A stretch of 11,995 bases of DNA from an uncultured Collinsella sp. (lineage in GTDB: Bacteria > Actinomycetota > Coriobacteriia > Coriobacteriales > Coriobacteriaceae), in assembly GCA_902479095.1 (NCBI GenBank), contig CABSNL010000061.1, forward strand, positions 1 to 11,995, read 5' to 3'. Of this stretch, positions 6,167 through 11,995 are shown piece by piece. Numbering within the stretch: the stretch's first letter is position 1; the number at the start of each line of letters is the position of its first letter. The translations under genes were made by a program, and so were the position numbers. The notes beneath the pieces are model-generated. The model saw only the letters and a list, made by a program, of their open reading frames with translations. It did not search any database and was not told the origin of the DNA.

Positions 6167-6706
6167 ATGGATGCCCGCAAAGAAAAAAGCCGCGCTGCCA
6201 TCGTTGCGGCGTTCTCCGAGCTGCTACGCGAAGTGGACTACGGCAAGATTACCGTCGGCGACATCATCGCGCGCGCTCACGTAGGCCGCGCGACATTCTA
6301 CGGCCTCTTTAAGAGCAAAGACGACCTACTGTCCGAGCTCGTGAGCGACATCTGCACCCACGCCCTCGACGACGATGGCACACCGCTCGACGACCCACTC
6401 GTGCAGGTCGAGCATATCCTCAACAACCTCTGGGAGCGCCGCCAAGGCGTTCGAGCCCTCGTAGCCGGCGCCGGCTCGCGCGTCTTCGCCGACTGTCTCC
6501 GCAAGACCATCATATCGCGCGCAGCCGAAACCGTCCCCGCCGACCCCGCAGGCCCCGCCGGCACCATGGACCGCAGCTTCCTCCTCCACCACATAGCCTC
6601 AAGCTTCGTAGGAATGGTCCAATGGTGGGCCTGGCACAACTTCCAAGCCCCAAAAGAGGACGTAGCCAAAGACTACCTCTCAGCCATAAAACCCCTCTTC
6701 AACTAA
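6167..6706 (+). CDS. TetR/AcrR family transcriptional regulator
   Basis: A 179-residue TetR-type regulator. The N-terminal helix-turn-helix is clear: KSRAAIVAAFSELLREV, then ITVGDIIARAHVGRATFYGLF at about residues 28-48, ending FKSKDDLLSELV. The C-terminal ligand-binding half has the HHIASSFVGMVQWWAWHNF helix typical of a small TetR C-terminal subfamily. The ATG at 6167 starts 2 nt after the larC1 stop without a strong ribosome binding site, so translation is probably coupled. Its position as third gene of the larB-larC1 unit suggests it controls the lar genes. In L. plantarum the lar regulator is a Crp/Fnr-type LarR, so a TetR here would be a different control scheme. Its ligand and site are unknown; the inverted repeat at 4352-4385 is a candidate. 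Towards its 3' end the plus strand becomes strikingly poor in G. Confidence 0.87.
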   Translation: MDARKEKSRAAIVAAFSELLREVDYGKITVGDIIARAHVGRATFYGLFKSKDDLLSELVSDICTHALDDDGTPLDDPLVQVEHILNNLWERRQGVRALVAGAGSRVFADCLRKTIISRAAETVPADPAGPAGTMDRSFLLHHIASSFVGMVQWWAWHNFQAPKEDVAKDYLSAIKPLFN

Positions 6707-6716
6707 GTAAACCCCT

Positions 6717-6836
6717 CATCCCAAAGTTCCGCCCTCATCTCAAAGCCCCGCCCCAACCCAAAGCACAATCCATCCCAAAGTATCGACTACAGCCCAACGC
6801 CCCTACCAGCAACAAGCCCCTCCCATCCAAATTCAG
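6717..6836 (+). repeat. Decaying tandem repeat, G-poor and C-rich, after tetR
   Basis: Units of roughly 16-19 nt begin at 6717, 6736, 6755 and 6771 with the cores CATCCCAAAG, CATCTCAAAG, AACCCAAAG and CATCCCAAAG. More eroded units start at about 6790 (CAGCCCAACG), 6807 (CAGCAACAAG) and 6824 (CATCCAAATT). The plus strand has very few G residues from about 6640 to 6840. No gene is supported here. The stretch fills the gap between the tetR stop and the structured element at 6882. Confidence 0.5.
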
Positions 6837-6881
6837 ATATATATGTTGGGTTGCTTGTACGAACGCAACAAAGACCCCGCA

Positions 6882-7006
6882 GCTGGCCGCATGGGGTAAC
6901 TTCCCAGCGCATTCCGCAGGACGAAAGAACCCCCGCCGCACGAAGTGCGCAGCGGGGGTTCTTTCATGTCCGAGGACGCGCTGGGAAGTTACCCCATGCG
7001 GCCAGC
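6882..7006. ncRNA. Nested long hairpin element 1 (between tetR and larD)
   Basis: The outer arms are a perfect 29-bp inverted repeat (6882-6910 with 6978-7006). Inside is a loop of ATTCCGCA (6911-6918) opposite GAGGAC (6972-6977). Then come GGAC/GTCC (6919-6922 with 6968-6971), a 2-nt AT bulge, a perfect 14-bp GC-rich stem (6923-6936 with 6952-6965), and a 5-bp apical stem CGCAC/GTGCG closing a GAA loop. The inner stem ends in GAAAGAAC/GTTCTTTC and can act as a bidirectional terminator between the convergent tetR and larD. It starts 21 nt beyond the larD stop codon. The same architecture and loop sequences recur at 9356-9482. It could be an RNA element, a terminator or a DNA repeat. A relation to the Rfam Collinsella-1 motif is possible but unverified. 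Confidence 0.75.
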
Positions 7007-7027
7007 GGACAACTATGTAGCCTCAGA

Positions 7028-7759
7028 CTAGAACATGCCCAAGAAACCGTGCACAAACAGTGCGGCCAGAGCGGCACCGACAAACGGAGCGATGCCAGGA
7101 ACAAGCAGGCCGTACTTCCAGTTGTTGTCGGCCTTGTTCTTGATCGGCAGCACCTGATAGGCCATGCGAGGACCAAGGTCACGGGCCTGGTTCATGGCGA
7201 AGCCGGTGATACCGCCCATGCCCATGCCAACGGCCCAAACGATCAGGCCGACGCAGATGGCGAGCATCAGGACGTTCTCGCCAGCACGGTTAGCAGCAGC
7301 AAGGATGGCGCTGATGAACACAAAGGTGCAGATAGCCTCGCAGAAGAAATTACGGGCATAGTTCGTACCCTCGGTGGTGGGGTTGGTCGAGAAGATATTG
7401 CGCTGGGCAATGGGATCGACGACACCATCGGAAGCCTTGAACTCATCGGCATACATAAGCCAAGCGATTACGGCACCCACAAAGCCGCCGAGCATATCGG
7501 CAATCATGAAGGGGATGCAGCTGCTCCACGGCACCAGGCCGACGATGCACTGGGCAAGCACCATGGCGGGGTTCATGCACACGGCACCGCCAAAGACAAA
7601 CAGGCAGACCGAGATGCCAAAAGACCAAGTGGTGATGGCAAACATATGGCCGGAGCCCTGATACTTGGTGCCCTTGAGCACGGTATCGCAGTGCACGCCC
7701 ACGCCAAAGATGATCATGAGGGCCGTTGCGCCGAATTCGCAGAGGAGTTTGGTAAGCAT
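7028..7759 (-). CDS. larD: LarD, MIP-family lactic acid/glycerol channel with NPA and NQA loops
   Basis: A 243-residue membrane channel of the aquaglyceroporin (MIP) family with about six hydrophobic segments. In L. plantarum LarD helps D- and L-lactic acid cross the membrane, and here it directly follows larA. The first signature loop is VCMNPAMVLAQ (NPA at 63-65), lacking the usual His and NPAVT context. The second reads GFAMNQARDLGPRM, so NPA is replaced by NQA (190-192), while the selectivity-filter Arg193 and the RDLGPR tail are kept. The codon is CAG at 7187-7189. The ATG at 7757-7759 has AAGG about 4 nt upstream. It lies 49 nt after larA on the same strand, so the two are likely co-transcribed. 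The larD name rests on family and neighbourhood; glycerol transport cannot be ruled out. Confidence 0.88.
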   Translation of the reverse strand: MLTKLLCEFGATALMIIFGVGVHCDTVLKGTKYQGSGHMFAITTWSFGISVCLFVFGGAVCMNPAMVLAQCIVGLVPWSSCIPFMIADMLGGFVGAVIAWLMYADEFKASDGVVDPIAQRNIFSTNPTTEGTNYARNFFCEAICTFVFISAILAAANRAGENVLMLAICVGLIVWAVGMGMGGITGFAMNQARDLGPRMAYQVLPIKNKADNNWKYGLLVPGIAPFVGAALAALFVHGFLGMF

Positions 7760-7808
7760 AAAACCTTATCTTTCTTGTCGGTTATAAACGATTCGTTTGG
7801 GCCACGCA

Positions 7809-9086
7809 CTAGTGCTGCGCGACGACAACGCCCAGGCCATCGGGAATGACGGCAACCTTGGCATCGGCACCCTTCATTTCAAAGGCGAGCTTGAGCGCCT
7901 CCTCGAGGGTGTTGACCGGCGTCATGTGCATATCCTTGATCATCTGGTGATCGCACAGGTCGGTGACCATGATCACAGGGTGATGTGCCAGGATGCGGGC
8001 GAAAATCTGGCTCGTCCACTGGTCGGGCAGGGTCTCGTCCTTGGGACGATCGATGCAGGCGCGCTCAAACTCTGCCGGATCGTTGTCGGCGATGTTGCGA
8101 TAGAAGCCCTCGCCACCGTGACCGTCGGCGCAACCGGCAACGTCGATAATCACGCCGCCTTCGGGAAGCGTGGCCTCGGCAGAGCACATGCCCTTTACAG
8201 CCTGGTAGATGTTCTGGTCGAGCGGGTAGCCGCCGTTGGTGGTGATGGCAATCTCGCACTCGACGGGCTCAACGCCGGCAAGGCTCTTCACGAACTCGCA
8301 GCCAGCTTCGTGCGCCTTGTGGATGTCGCCGGCAAAGGAGCCGATGACCTCGTGCTTGCCGTTAAGTACCACGTTAAGCACAAAGACAAGGTGAGCCATC
8401 TCGGCAGCGGCAAACATGTCCTCGCTCACGTGGTTGTGGCACAGGTTGCCGGCACGCGAGTGGGAATCATTCACAAACTGACCGTTGTGGTTGTACATGA
8501 TGGTCTTGTAGCTGGCGATGCCGGGCAGGACAGACTTGCGGCTGCCGGAGAAACCGGCAAAGAAGTGCGGCTCAATGAAACCCTCGGCAAGCAGCAAGTC
8601 GCATTCGGCGGCAATCTTGTTGATGATGCACTCGCCGCCAGAAGGCAGGGTGCCGATCTTTTTCATCATGCTGTCGTCAGTCGCGACGTGCATAACGATT
8701 TCCTCGTTGGTAACAATTTCCTCGCCGTACTTGTTGACGAGCTCCTCGTGCGTCGACGGACGATGCATACCCGTAGCAACCAAAATACGCACGCGAGCCT
8801 CGGGCGCAGCGGAATGGATGTGATGCAGCAGAATAGGCATCGTCACACGCGAGGGAACGGGGCGCGTATGGTCGGAGCTAATGATGACAATATCCTTCTT
8901 GCCAGCACAAAGCTCCTCGAGCGAAGGCGAGCCATAAGGGTTGGCAAGCGATTCCTCTACCAGCTCTTCCTGCGATTTTGTGGTCTTAAACTCGTTTTGA
9001 TGACCTTCCATCACACCCGCGAAGTTCTTATCCTCGAGCTCCAGATGCAACGTCTTGTGGTCAAACGGCAGTTCACATTCAAACAA
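7809..9086 (-). CDS. larA: LarA, nickel-dependent lactate racemase
   Basis: A 425-residue lactate racemase that interconverts D- and L-lactate using the nickel-pincer nucleotide bound to a lysine. It matches L. plantarum LarA along its whole length: IVIISSDHTRPVPS, RILVATGMHRPSTHEELVNKYGE, EGFIEPHFFAGFSGSRKSVLPG, TNGGYPLDQNIYQAVKGM and DGHGGEGFY. With the start I chose, the key residues fall at His108, His174, Lys184 (cofactor attachment) and His200, the same numbers as in L. plantarum. That start is a TTG (9084-9086) with GAGGG about 9 nt upstream. The frame stays open to 9395 but that extension is not LarA-like. It precedes larD by 49 nt. larB and larC1 are on the opposite strand, converging on it. 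The 420 nt before it hold a hairpin and the second structured element. Confidence 0.95.
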   Translation of the reverse strand: MFECELPFDHKTLHLELEDKNFAGVMEGHQNEFKTTKSQEELVEESLANPYGSPSLEELCAGKKDIVIISSDHTRPVPSRVTMPILLHHIHSAAPEARVRILVATGMHRPSTHEELVNKYGEEIVTNEEIVMHVATDDSMMKKIGTLPSGGECIINKIAAECDLLLAEGFIEPHFFAGFSGSRKSVLPGIASYKTIMYNHNGQFVNDSHSRAGNLCHNHVSEDMFAAAEMAHLVFVLNVVLNGKHEVIGSFAGDIHKAHEAGCEFVKSLAGVEPVECEIAITTNGGYPLDQNIYQAVKGMCSAEATLPEGGVIIDVAGCADGHGGEGFYRNIADNDPAEFERACIDRPKDETLPDQWTSQIFARILAHHPVIMVTDLCDHQMIKDMHMTPVNTLEEALKLAFEMKGADAKVAVIPDGLGVVVAQH

Positions 9087-9201
9087 TGACGAGCGCCCTC
9101 TTCCTTTCAACTGACACACTAGATAAACCGTTGGAAGGATACGCCGCTCACCGAAAAACACCACCGTCCACCGACTCATTAACACAACGTTCATATTTGA
9201 C

Positions 9202-9242
9202 CCACAACAAAACGGCCGCGACCCCAAACGGGACCGCGGCCG
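9202..9242 (-). terminator. Hairpin with U-rich tail upstream of larA
   Basis: An 8-bp perfect stem, CGGCCGCG (9213-9220) with CGCGGCCG (9235-9242), is extended past two mismatches by CCC/GGG around an AAAC loop. On the minus strand it is followed by TTTTGTTGTGG. It lies about 265 nt after the ppc stop codon and 125 nt before the larA start. It may stop read-through from ppc or act as an attenuator in a larA leader. Confidence 0.5.
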
Positions 9243-9355
9243 CAACAGTCGTAAGGCGAGAAGCGCCACATGCATCTCAATCCCAATCGATAAGACGCGA
9301 GGCGCGAAGCGCACTTTATTATCATCAGCTTTAATCCCTGAAGACCGAGGGCGAA

Positions 9356-9482
9356 GGGACCCGATGGGTTTCCCTCTGAATGCATTCCGCAGCACGAAGC
9401 CCCCTTATCCGCAGCTCTGAAAGAGCAGGATAAGGGGGCTTCAAGTGCGAGGACGCATTCAGAGGGAAACCCGTCGGGTCCC
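9356..9482. ncRNA. Nested long hairpin element 2 (after ppc)
   Basis: It has the same design as the element at 6882-7006. Outer arms of 28 bp pair with a single G-T wobble (9356-9383 with 9455-9482). The internal loop is ATTCCGCA (9384-9391) opposite GAGGAC (9449-9454), identical to element 1. GCAC/GTGC (9392-9395 with 9445-9448) replaces GGAC/GTCC. A 2-nt AA bulge follows, then a perfect 15-bp inner stem (9396-9410 with 9428-9442) and an apical stem GCTCT/AGAGC closing GAA. The stem sequences differ from element 1, yet pairing is preserved. It starts 23 nt past the ppc stop codon on the minus strand. There is no obvious U-tract on either side. Confidence 0.75.
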
Positions 9483-9505
9483 GGTGAGAGCCACAGGGCT
9501 ATCGA

Positions 9506-11974
9506 TTACCCCGTGTTTTGCAAACCTGCCGAGACGCCGGTCACAGTCGAAAGAATCAGGCTCATGTACTCGGCCTTCTTCTCCTCGGCCATCTCGTCCT
9601 GGTTCATACGCACCTCGCGAAGGGCGCGAACCTGGGCGATGGACAGGGCGTCGACATAGGGGTTACGCACGCGAACGGCGCAGCCGAGCACGCGGCGGCG
9701 CTGCAGCGGCCACTCGTCACCAACGATGGCAAGGACCCACTTACGCGTGAGCTGCATCTCGGTAAAGACCTTCTCGGACAGATCCTGGCGATCGCCCAGG
9801 TGCAGATACATCTTGGCGATGCGCTGGTCGGTCTTGGCGATCGACATCTCGATGTTGTCGATAAAGGTGCGGAAGAACGGCCACTCCTGGTAGGCAGCCT
9901 TAAGCTGGTCCAGATCGCCAAACTGCTCGCAGGCGGTACCCAGGCCGTACCAAGCGGCCAGATTGATGCGCGCCTGGCTCCAGCTGAAGATCCACGGAAT
10001 GGTACGCAGGTCGTCGAGCGACTTGGCACCCAGGCCGCGCTTGGCAGGACGCGAGCCGATCGGCAGCAGACCGACCTCGGTCAGCGGCGTCACGGTCGAG
10101 AACCACGGCGTAAAGTCCTCGGTGTTCAGCAGGTCCAGATAGCGCTCGTGGCTTGCGGCGTTGAGCTTCTCGGCCATATCCCAGAACTTCTGCGTAGTCT
10201 CGGTGTTGGTCTTCTCGACACTCGGGGCCGACTGCAAAAGCGTTGCGGCGGCAACGGACTCAACATGGCGCTGAGCCAGCGTGCGGTTGCCGTAACGGGC
10301 AAAGATGACCTCGCCCTGCTCGGTGAGCTTAAAGAAGCAGTTGACCGAACCCTTGGGCTGAGCCAGCACGGCCTTATTGGCCGGGCCGCCGCCACGGCCC
10401 ACGGCACCGCCGCGACCGTGCATGAGCACCAGGTCGATATCGTTCTTCTCTGCCCACTTGGCGATGCGCTCCTGCGCGGAGTGCAGCGCGAGCATGGCCG
10501 TGGTAGGACCGGCATCCTTGGAGGAGTCGGAGTAGCCCAGCATAACCTCCATGCGGCGGTTGGTCTGGGCAAGGCGCTTCTGCACCACGGGCAGCGTGAG
10601 CATCTGGTCGAGCACGTCGACGCAGCCCTCGAGGTCCTCGAGCTGCTCGAACAGCGGGATCACATCGAGCTCGGGGACATCCTCCTCGTGTGCCAAGGAC
10701 AGGTGGGCGAGCTCAAAGACGTCGGCCACATGCTGGGCGCTCTTGGTGAACGAGATGATATAGCGGTGCGCCATCTTCTTGCCGTAGCGCTTTTGGATGG
10801 AGCCGATGGCACGGAAGGTATCGATGACCTCGCGCGTCATGGGCTGCAGGTCGCCATGGATACCGTTCTCGTGGATATCCTTGAGGGCGCGGGCGTGCAC
10901 CACGGAGTGCTGACGGAACTCCATCTCGACCATATGGAAGCCGAAGGACTCGACCTGCCAGATGATGGTCTGGACCGGGCCGTAGGCAGCACGGACGGCA
11001 CCGCAGGCGGCCAGCGAACGCTGGACGACGCGCAGGTCATCCAGGAACTCGTCGGCGCTGTGGTACATGGTGTCGGTGATACGGCGCACGGTGGCGTTCA
11101 GACGGTCGGCCATGACGAGCATGACGGCGCGATGCGGCTCGTGCTCGGAGATCAGCTCGGCACGGGCCGTGTACCGAGGGCTCATCTCGACCTGATGGTT
11201 CCACAGGTTAATGAGCTCGGCCGACGGCTTGCTGTAGGTGGCCTCGAGCGTGAGGTTGCGGCCGATGTGGCGGCACTTGTCCTCGAGCTTGAGCACCATG
11301 TGCGTAAAGTACTTGGCGGCGACCTCACGGCTCACCTTGGCGGTGACGTTGGGGTTACCGTCGCGGTCGGAACCGATCCAGCTGCCGGGATGGAAGAACG
11401 CCGGGCACAGCGGCGGCACAGTACCGGCCTTGTCGCCCAGCACCCAATCGTCAAAACGACGATAGATAACGGGGATAACGTCGAACAGCGTGTTATCGAA
11501 GATGTCGATGATGGTATCGGCTTCCTCGACCGGCGTGGGCTTCTTGAGCGCGATGGGGCTCGTACGCACCAGGGCGTCGATCTCCTGCAGCATATGGCGC
11601 TCGTTCTCCACCAGGTCGGAGCCGCCCAGACGCGGACGCTCCTCCAGCAGGTTGGAGATACGGCGGATCTTGCCCTCGACGGCCTTACGACGGGCCTCGG
11701 TGGGATGTGCGGTAAAGACAGGGTGGAACTCGAGCTTGTCGAGCAGCTCGTTGGCACCCTCGACACCCAGCTCATTCACCAGCTGGTGATAGGCAACGGT
11801 AAGCTCGTTGGCAGGATCGACCTCGGTATCGGTCGACGCACCGGCCTCGCGCTCGCGCAGCTGCGCCACACGGTAGTTCTCCTCCGACAGGTTTGCCAGA
11901 TGGAAAAAGCTCGTAAAGGCGCGGACAATGACCTGCTGCTTATCGAGCGGCAGGCTGTCGATCAAATCGACGAC
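9506..11974 (-). CDS. ppc: Phosphoenolpyruvate carboxylase, N-terminus missing at contig end
   Basis: PEP carboxylase converts phosphoenolpyruvate and bicarbonate to oxaloacetate in the cytosol, feeding the C4 branch. 822 genuine codons are visible. Catalytic landmarks are VFTAHPTEARRK (the catalytic His, E. coli His138), SWIGSDRDGNPNVT, LGYSDSSKDAG, MHGRGGAVGRGGGP, LTEQGEVI, RPAKRG, IPWIFSWSQARINLAAWYGLG and the invariant C-terminus GLQNTG. By alignment to the E. coli protein, about 55 N-terminal residues are missing. The reading frame runs on to a GTG at 11989 giving MYKRQ, but those codons are sequencing adapter and not protein. The true start is beyond the contig. The gene is on the same strand as larA and separated from it by a 419-nt gap with two hairpin structures, so they are probably independent units. 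The Arg of GRGG and the C-terminal Asn, both tied to aspartate inhibition in E. coli, are present. Confidence 0.97.
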   Translation of the reverse strand, partial: VVDLIDSLPLDKQQVIVRAFTSFFHLANLSEENYRVAQLREREAGASTDTEVDPANELTVAYHQLVNELGVEGANELLDKLEFHPVFTAHPTEARRKAVEGKIRRISNLLEERPRLGGSDLVENERHMLQEIDALVRTSPIALKKPTPVEEADTIIDIFDNTLFDVIPVIYRRFDDWVLGDKAGTVPPLCPAFFHPGSWIGSDRDGNPNVTAKVSREVAAKYFTHMVLKLEDKCRHIGRNLTLEATYSKPSAELINLWNHQVEMSPRYTARAELISEHEPHRAVMLVMADRLNATVRRITDTMYHSADEFLDDLRVVQRSLAACGAVRAAYGPVQTIIWQVESFGFHMVEMEFRQHSVVHARALKDIHENGIHGDLQPMTREVIDTFRAIGSIQKRYGKKMAHRYIISFTKSAQHVADVFELAHLSLAHEEDVPELDVIPLFEQLEDLEGCVDVLDQMLTLPVVQKRLAQTNRRMEVMLGYSDSSKDAGPTTAMLALHSAQERIAKWAEKNDIDLVLMHGRGGAVGRGGGPANKAVLAQPKGSVNCFFKLTEQGEVIFARYGNRTLAQRHVESVAAATLLQSAPSVEKTNTETTQKFWDMAEKLNAASHERYLDLLNTEDFTPWFSTVTPLTEVGLLPIGSRPAKRGLGAKSLDDLRTIPWIFSWSQARINLAAWYGLGTACEQFGDLDQLKAAYQEWPFFRTFIDNIEMSIAKTDQRIAKMYLHLGDRQDLSEKVFTEMQLTRKWVLAIVGDEWPLQRRRVLGCAVRVRNPYVDALSIAQVRALREVRMNQDEMAEEKKAEYMSLILSTVTGVSAGLQNTG

Positions 11975-11995
11975 CTGTCTCTTATACACATCTGA
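11975..11995. other. Nextera/Tn5 mosaic-end adapter, not genomic
   Basis: Positions 11975-11993 read CTGTCTCTTATACACATCT, the complete 19-bp Tn5 mosaic end used in Nextera libraries. It is followed by GA, which matches the next bases of the read-1-side adapter. It interrupts ppc and marks an untrimmed contig end. Confidence 0.97.

Larger units (their letters stand above)
9087..9505. other. larA upstream region / ppc 3' region without genes
   Basis: No coding sequence is supported in these 419 nt. From larA outward they hold the larA ribosome binding site (GAGGG at 9096-9100), an AT-richer stretch (about 9110-9210) where the larA promoter is expected but no clear -35/-10 pair stands out, the 9202-9242 hairpin, a small GCGC-GAA-GCGC hairpin (9302-9312), and the nested hairpin element at 9356-9482. 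Confidence 0.6.

Noticed and set aside
5954..6706. A longer TetR reading frame starting inside larC1, and the idea of a -1 frameshift making a LarC1-TetR fusion
   Set aside because: The upstream part is arginine-rich nonsense overlapping larC1. TetR has its own ATG at 6167, and no slippery heptamer is seen near the larC1 stop. The open frame is suggestive of the Lactobacillus larC frameshift but there is no C2 sequence to shift into.
7797..9089. A 430-codon open frame on the plus strand opposite larA
   Set aside because: The minus strand encodes a full-length LarA with all catalytic residues; the plus frame has no family features.
9087..9395. N-terminal extension of LarA
   Set aside because: The extra 103 residues cover a hairpin with a U-rich tail and part of element 2, lack LarA similarity, and have no ribosome binding site.
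9518..11995. An 825-codon open frame on the plus strand opposite ppc
   Set aside because: It mirrors the ppc codon positions in high-GC DNA, has no recognisable domain, and runs into the adapter. It is an antisense shadow.

Overview
The window looks like a chromosomal segment of a high-GC, Gram-positive gut actinobacterium of the class Coriobacteriia, most likely Collinsella or a close relative. This is inferred from gene content and codon use, not from a marker gene. It is a contig end: the last 21 bases are Illumina Nextera (Tn5 mosaic-end) adapter, and the final gene (ppc) is cut there. The left end is cut inside feoB.

Layout. (1) 1-1376, minus strand: a ferrous iron uptake module (feoA, feoA, start of feoB) with AAGTTAG/CTAACTT repeats upstream of feoA and of feoB that could be metal-regulator sites. 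Before it lies a lone HPr-like phosphocarrier gene with its own terminator. (2) 1377-3424: aspS (minus) with a clear intrinsic terminator, followed by a three-copy 14-bp inverted/direct repeat. (3) 3680-4315, plus: a serB-type phosphoserine phosphatase. (4) 4430-9086: a lactate racemase (lar) locus in two convergent arms. larB, larC1 and a TetR regulator run on the plus strand; larA and larD run on the minus strand. (5) 9506-11974: phosphoenolpyruvate carboxylase (minus, 5' end missing).

How the lar genes work together (family knowledge). LarB carboxylates and hydrolyses nicotinic acid adenine dinucleotide. LarE, not in this window, sulfurates the product. LarC inserts nickel. The resulting nickel-pincer nucleotide is bound to LarA, which interconverts D- and L-lactate. 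LarD is an aquaglyceroporin-type channel that lets lactic acid pass. Only the C1 half of LarC is present, and no larE is seen. LarD carries NQA instead of NPA in its second signature loop.

The most unusual non-coding signal is a pair of elements of about 125 bp, at 6882-7006 and 9356-9482. Each is a long nested hairpin. Stem sequences differ between the copies but pairing is kept, including a compensatory GGAC/GTCC to GCAC/GTGC change. The internal-loop sequences ATTCCGCA and GAGGAC and the GAA apical loop are identical. Each sits 21-23 nt past the stop codon of a minus-strand gene (larD, ppc). This is the signature of a conserved structured RNA or DNA element.
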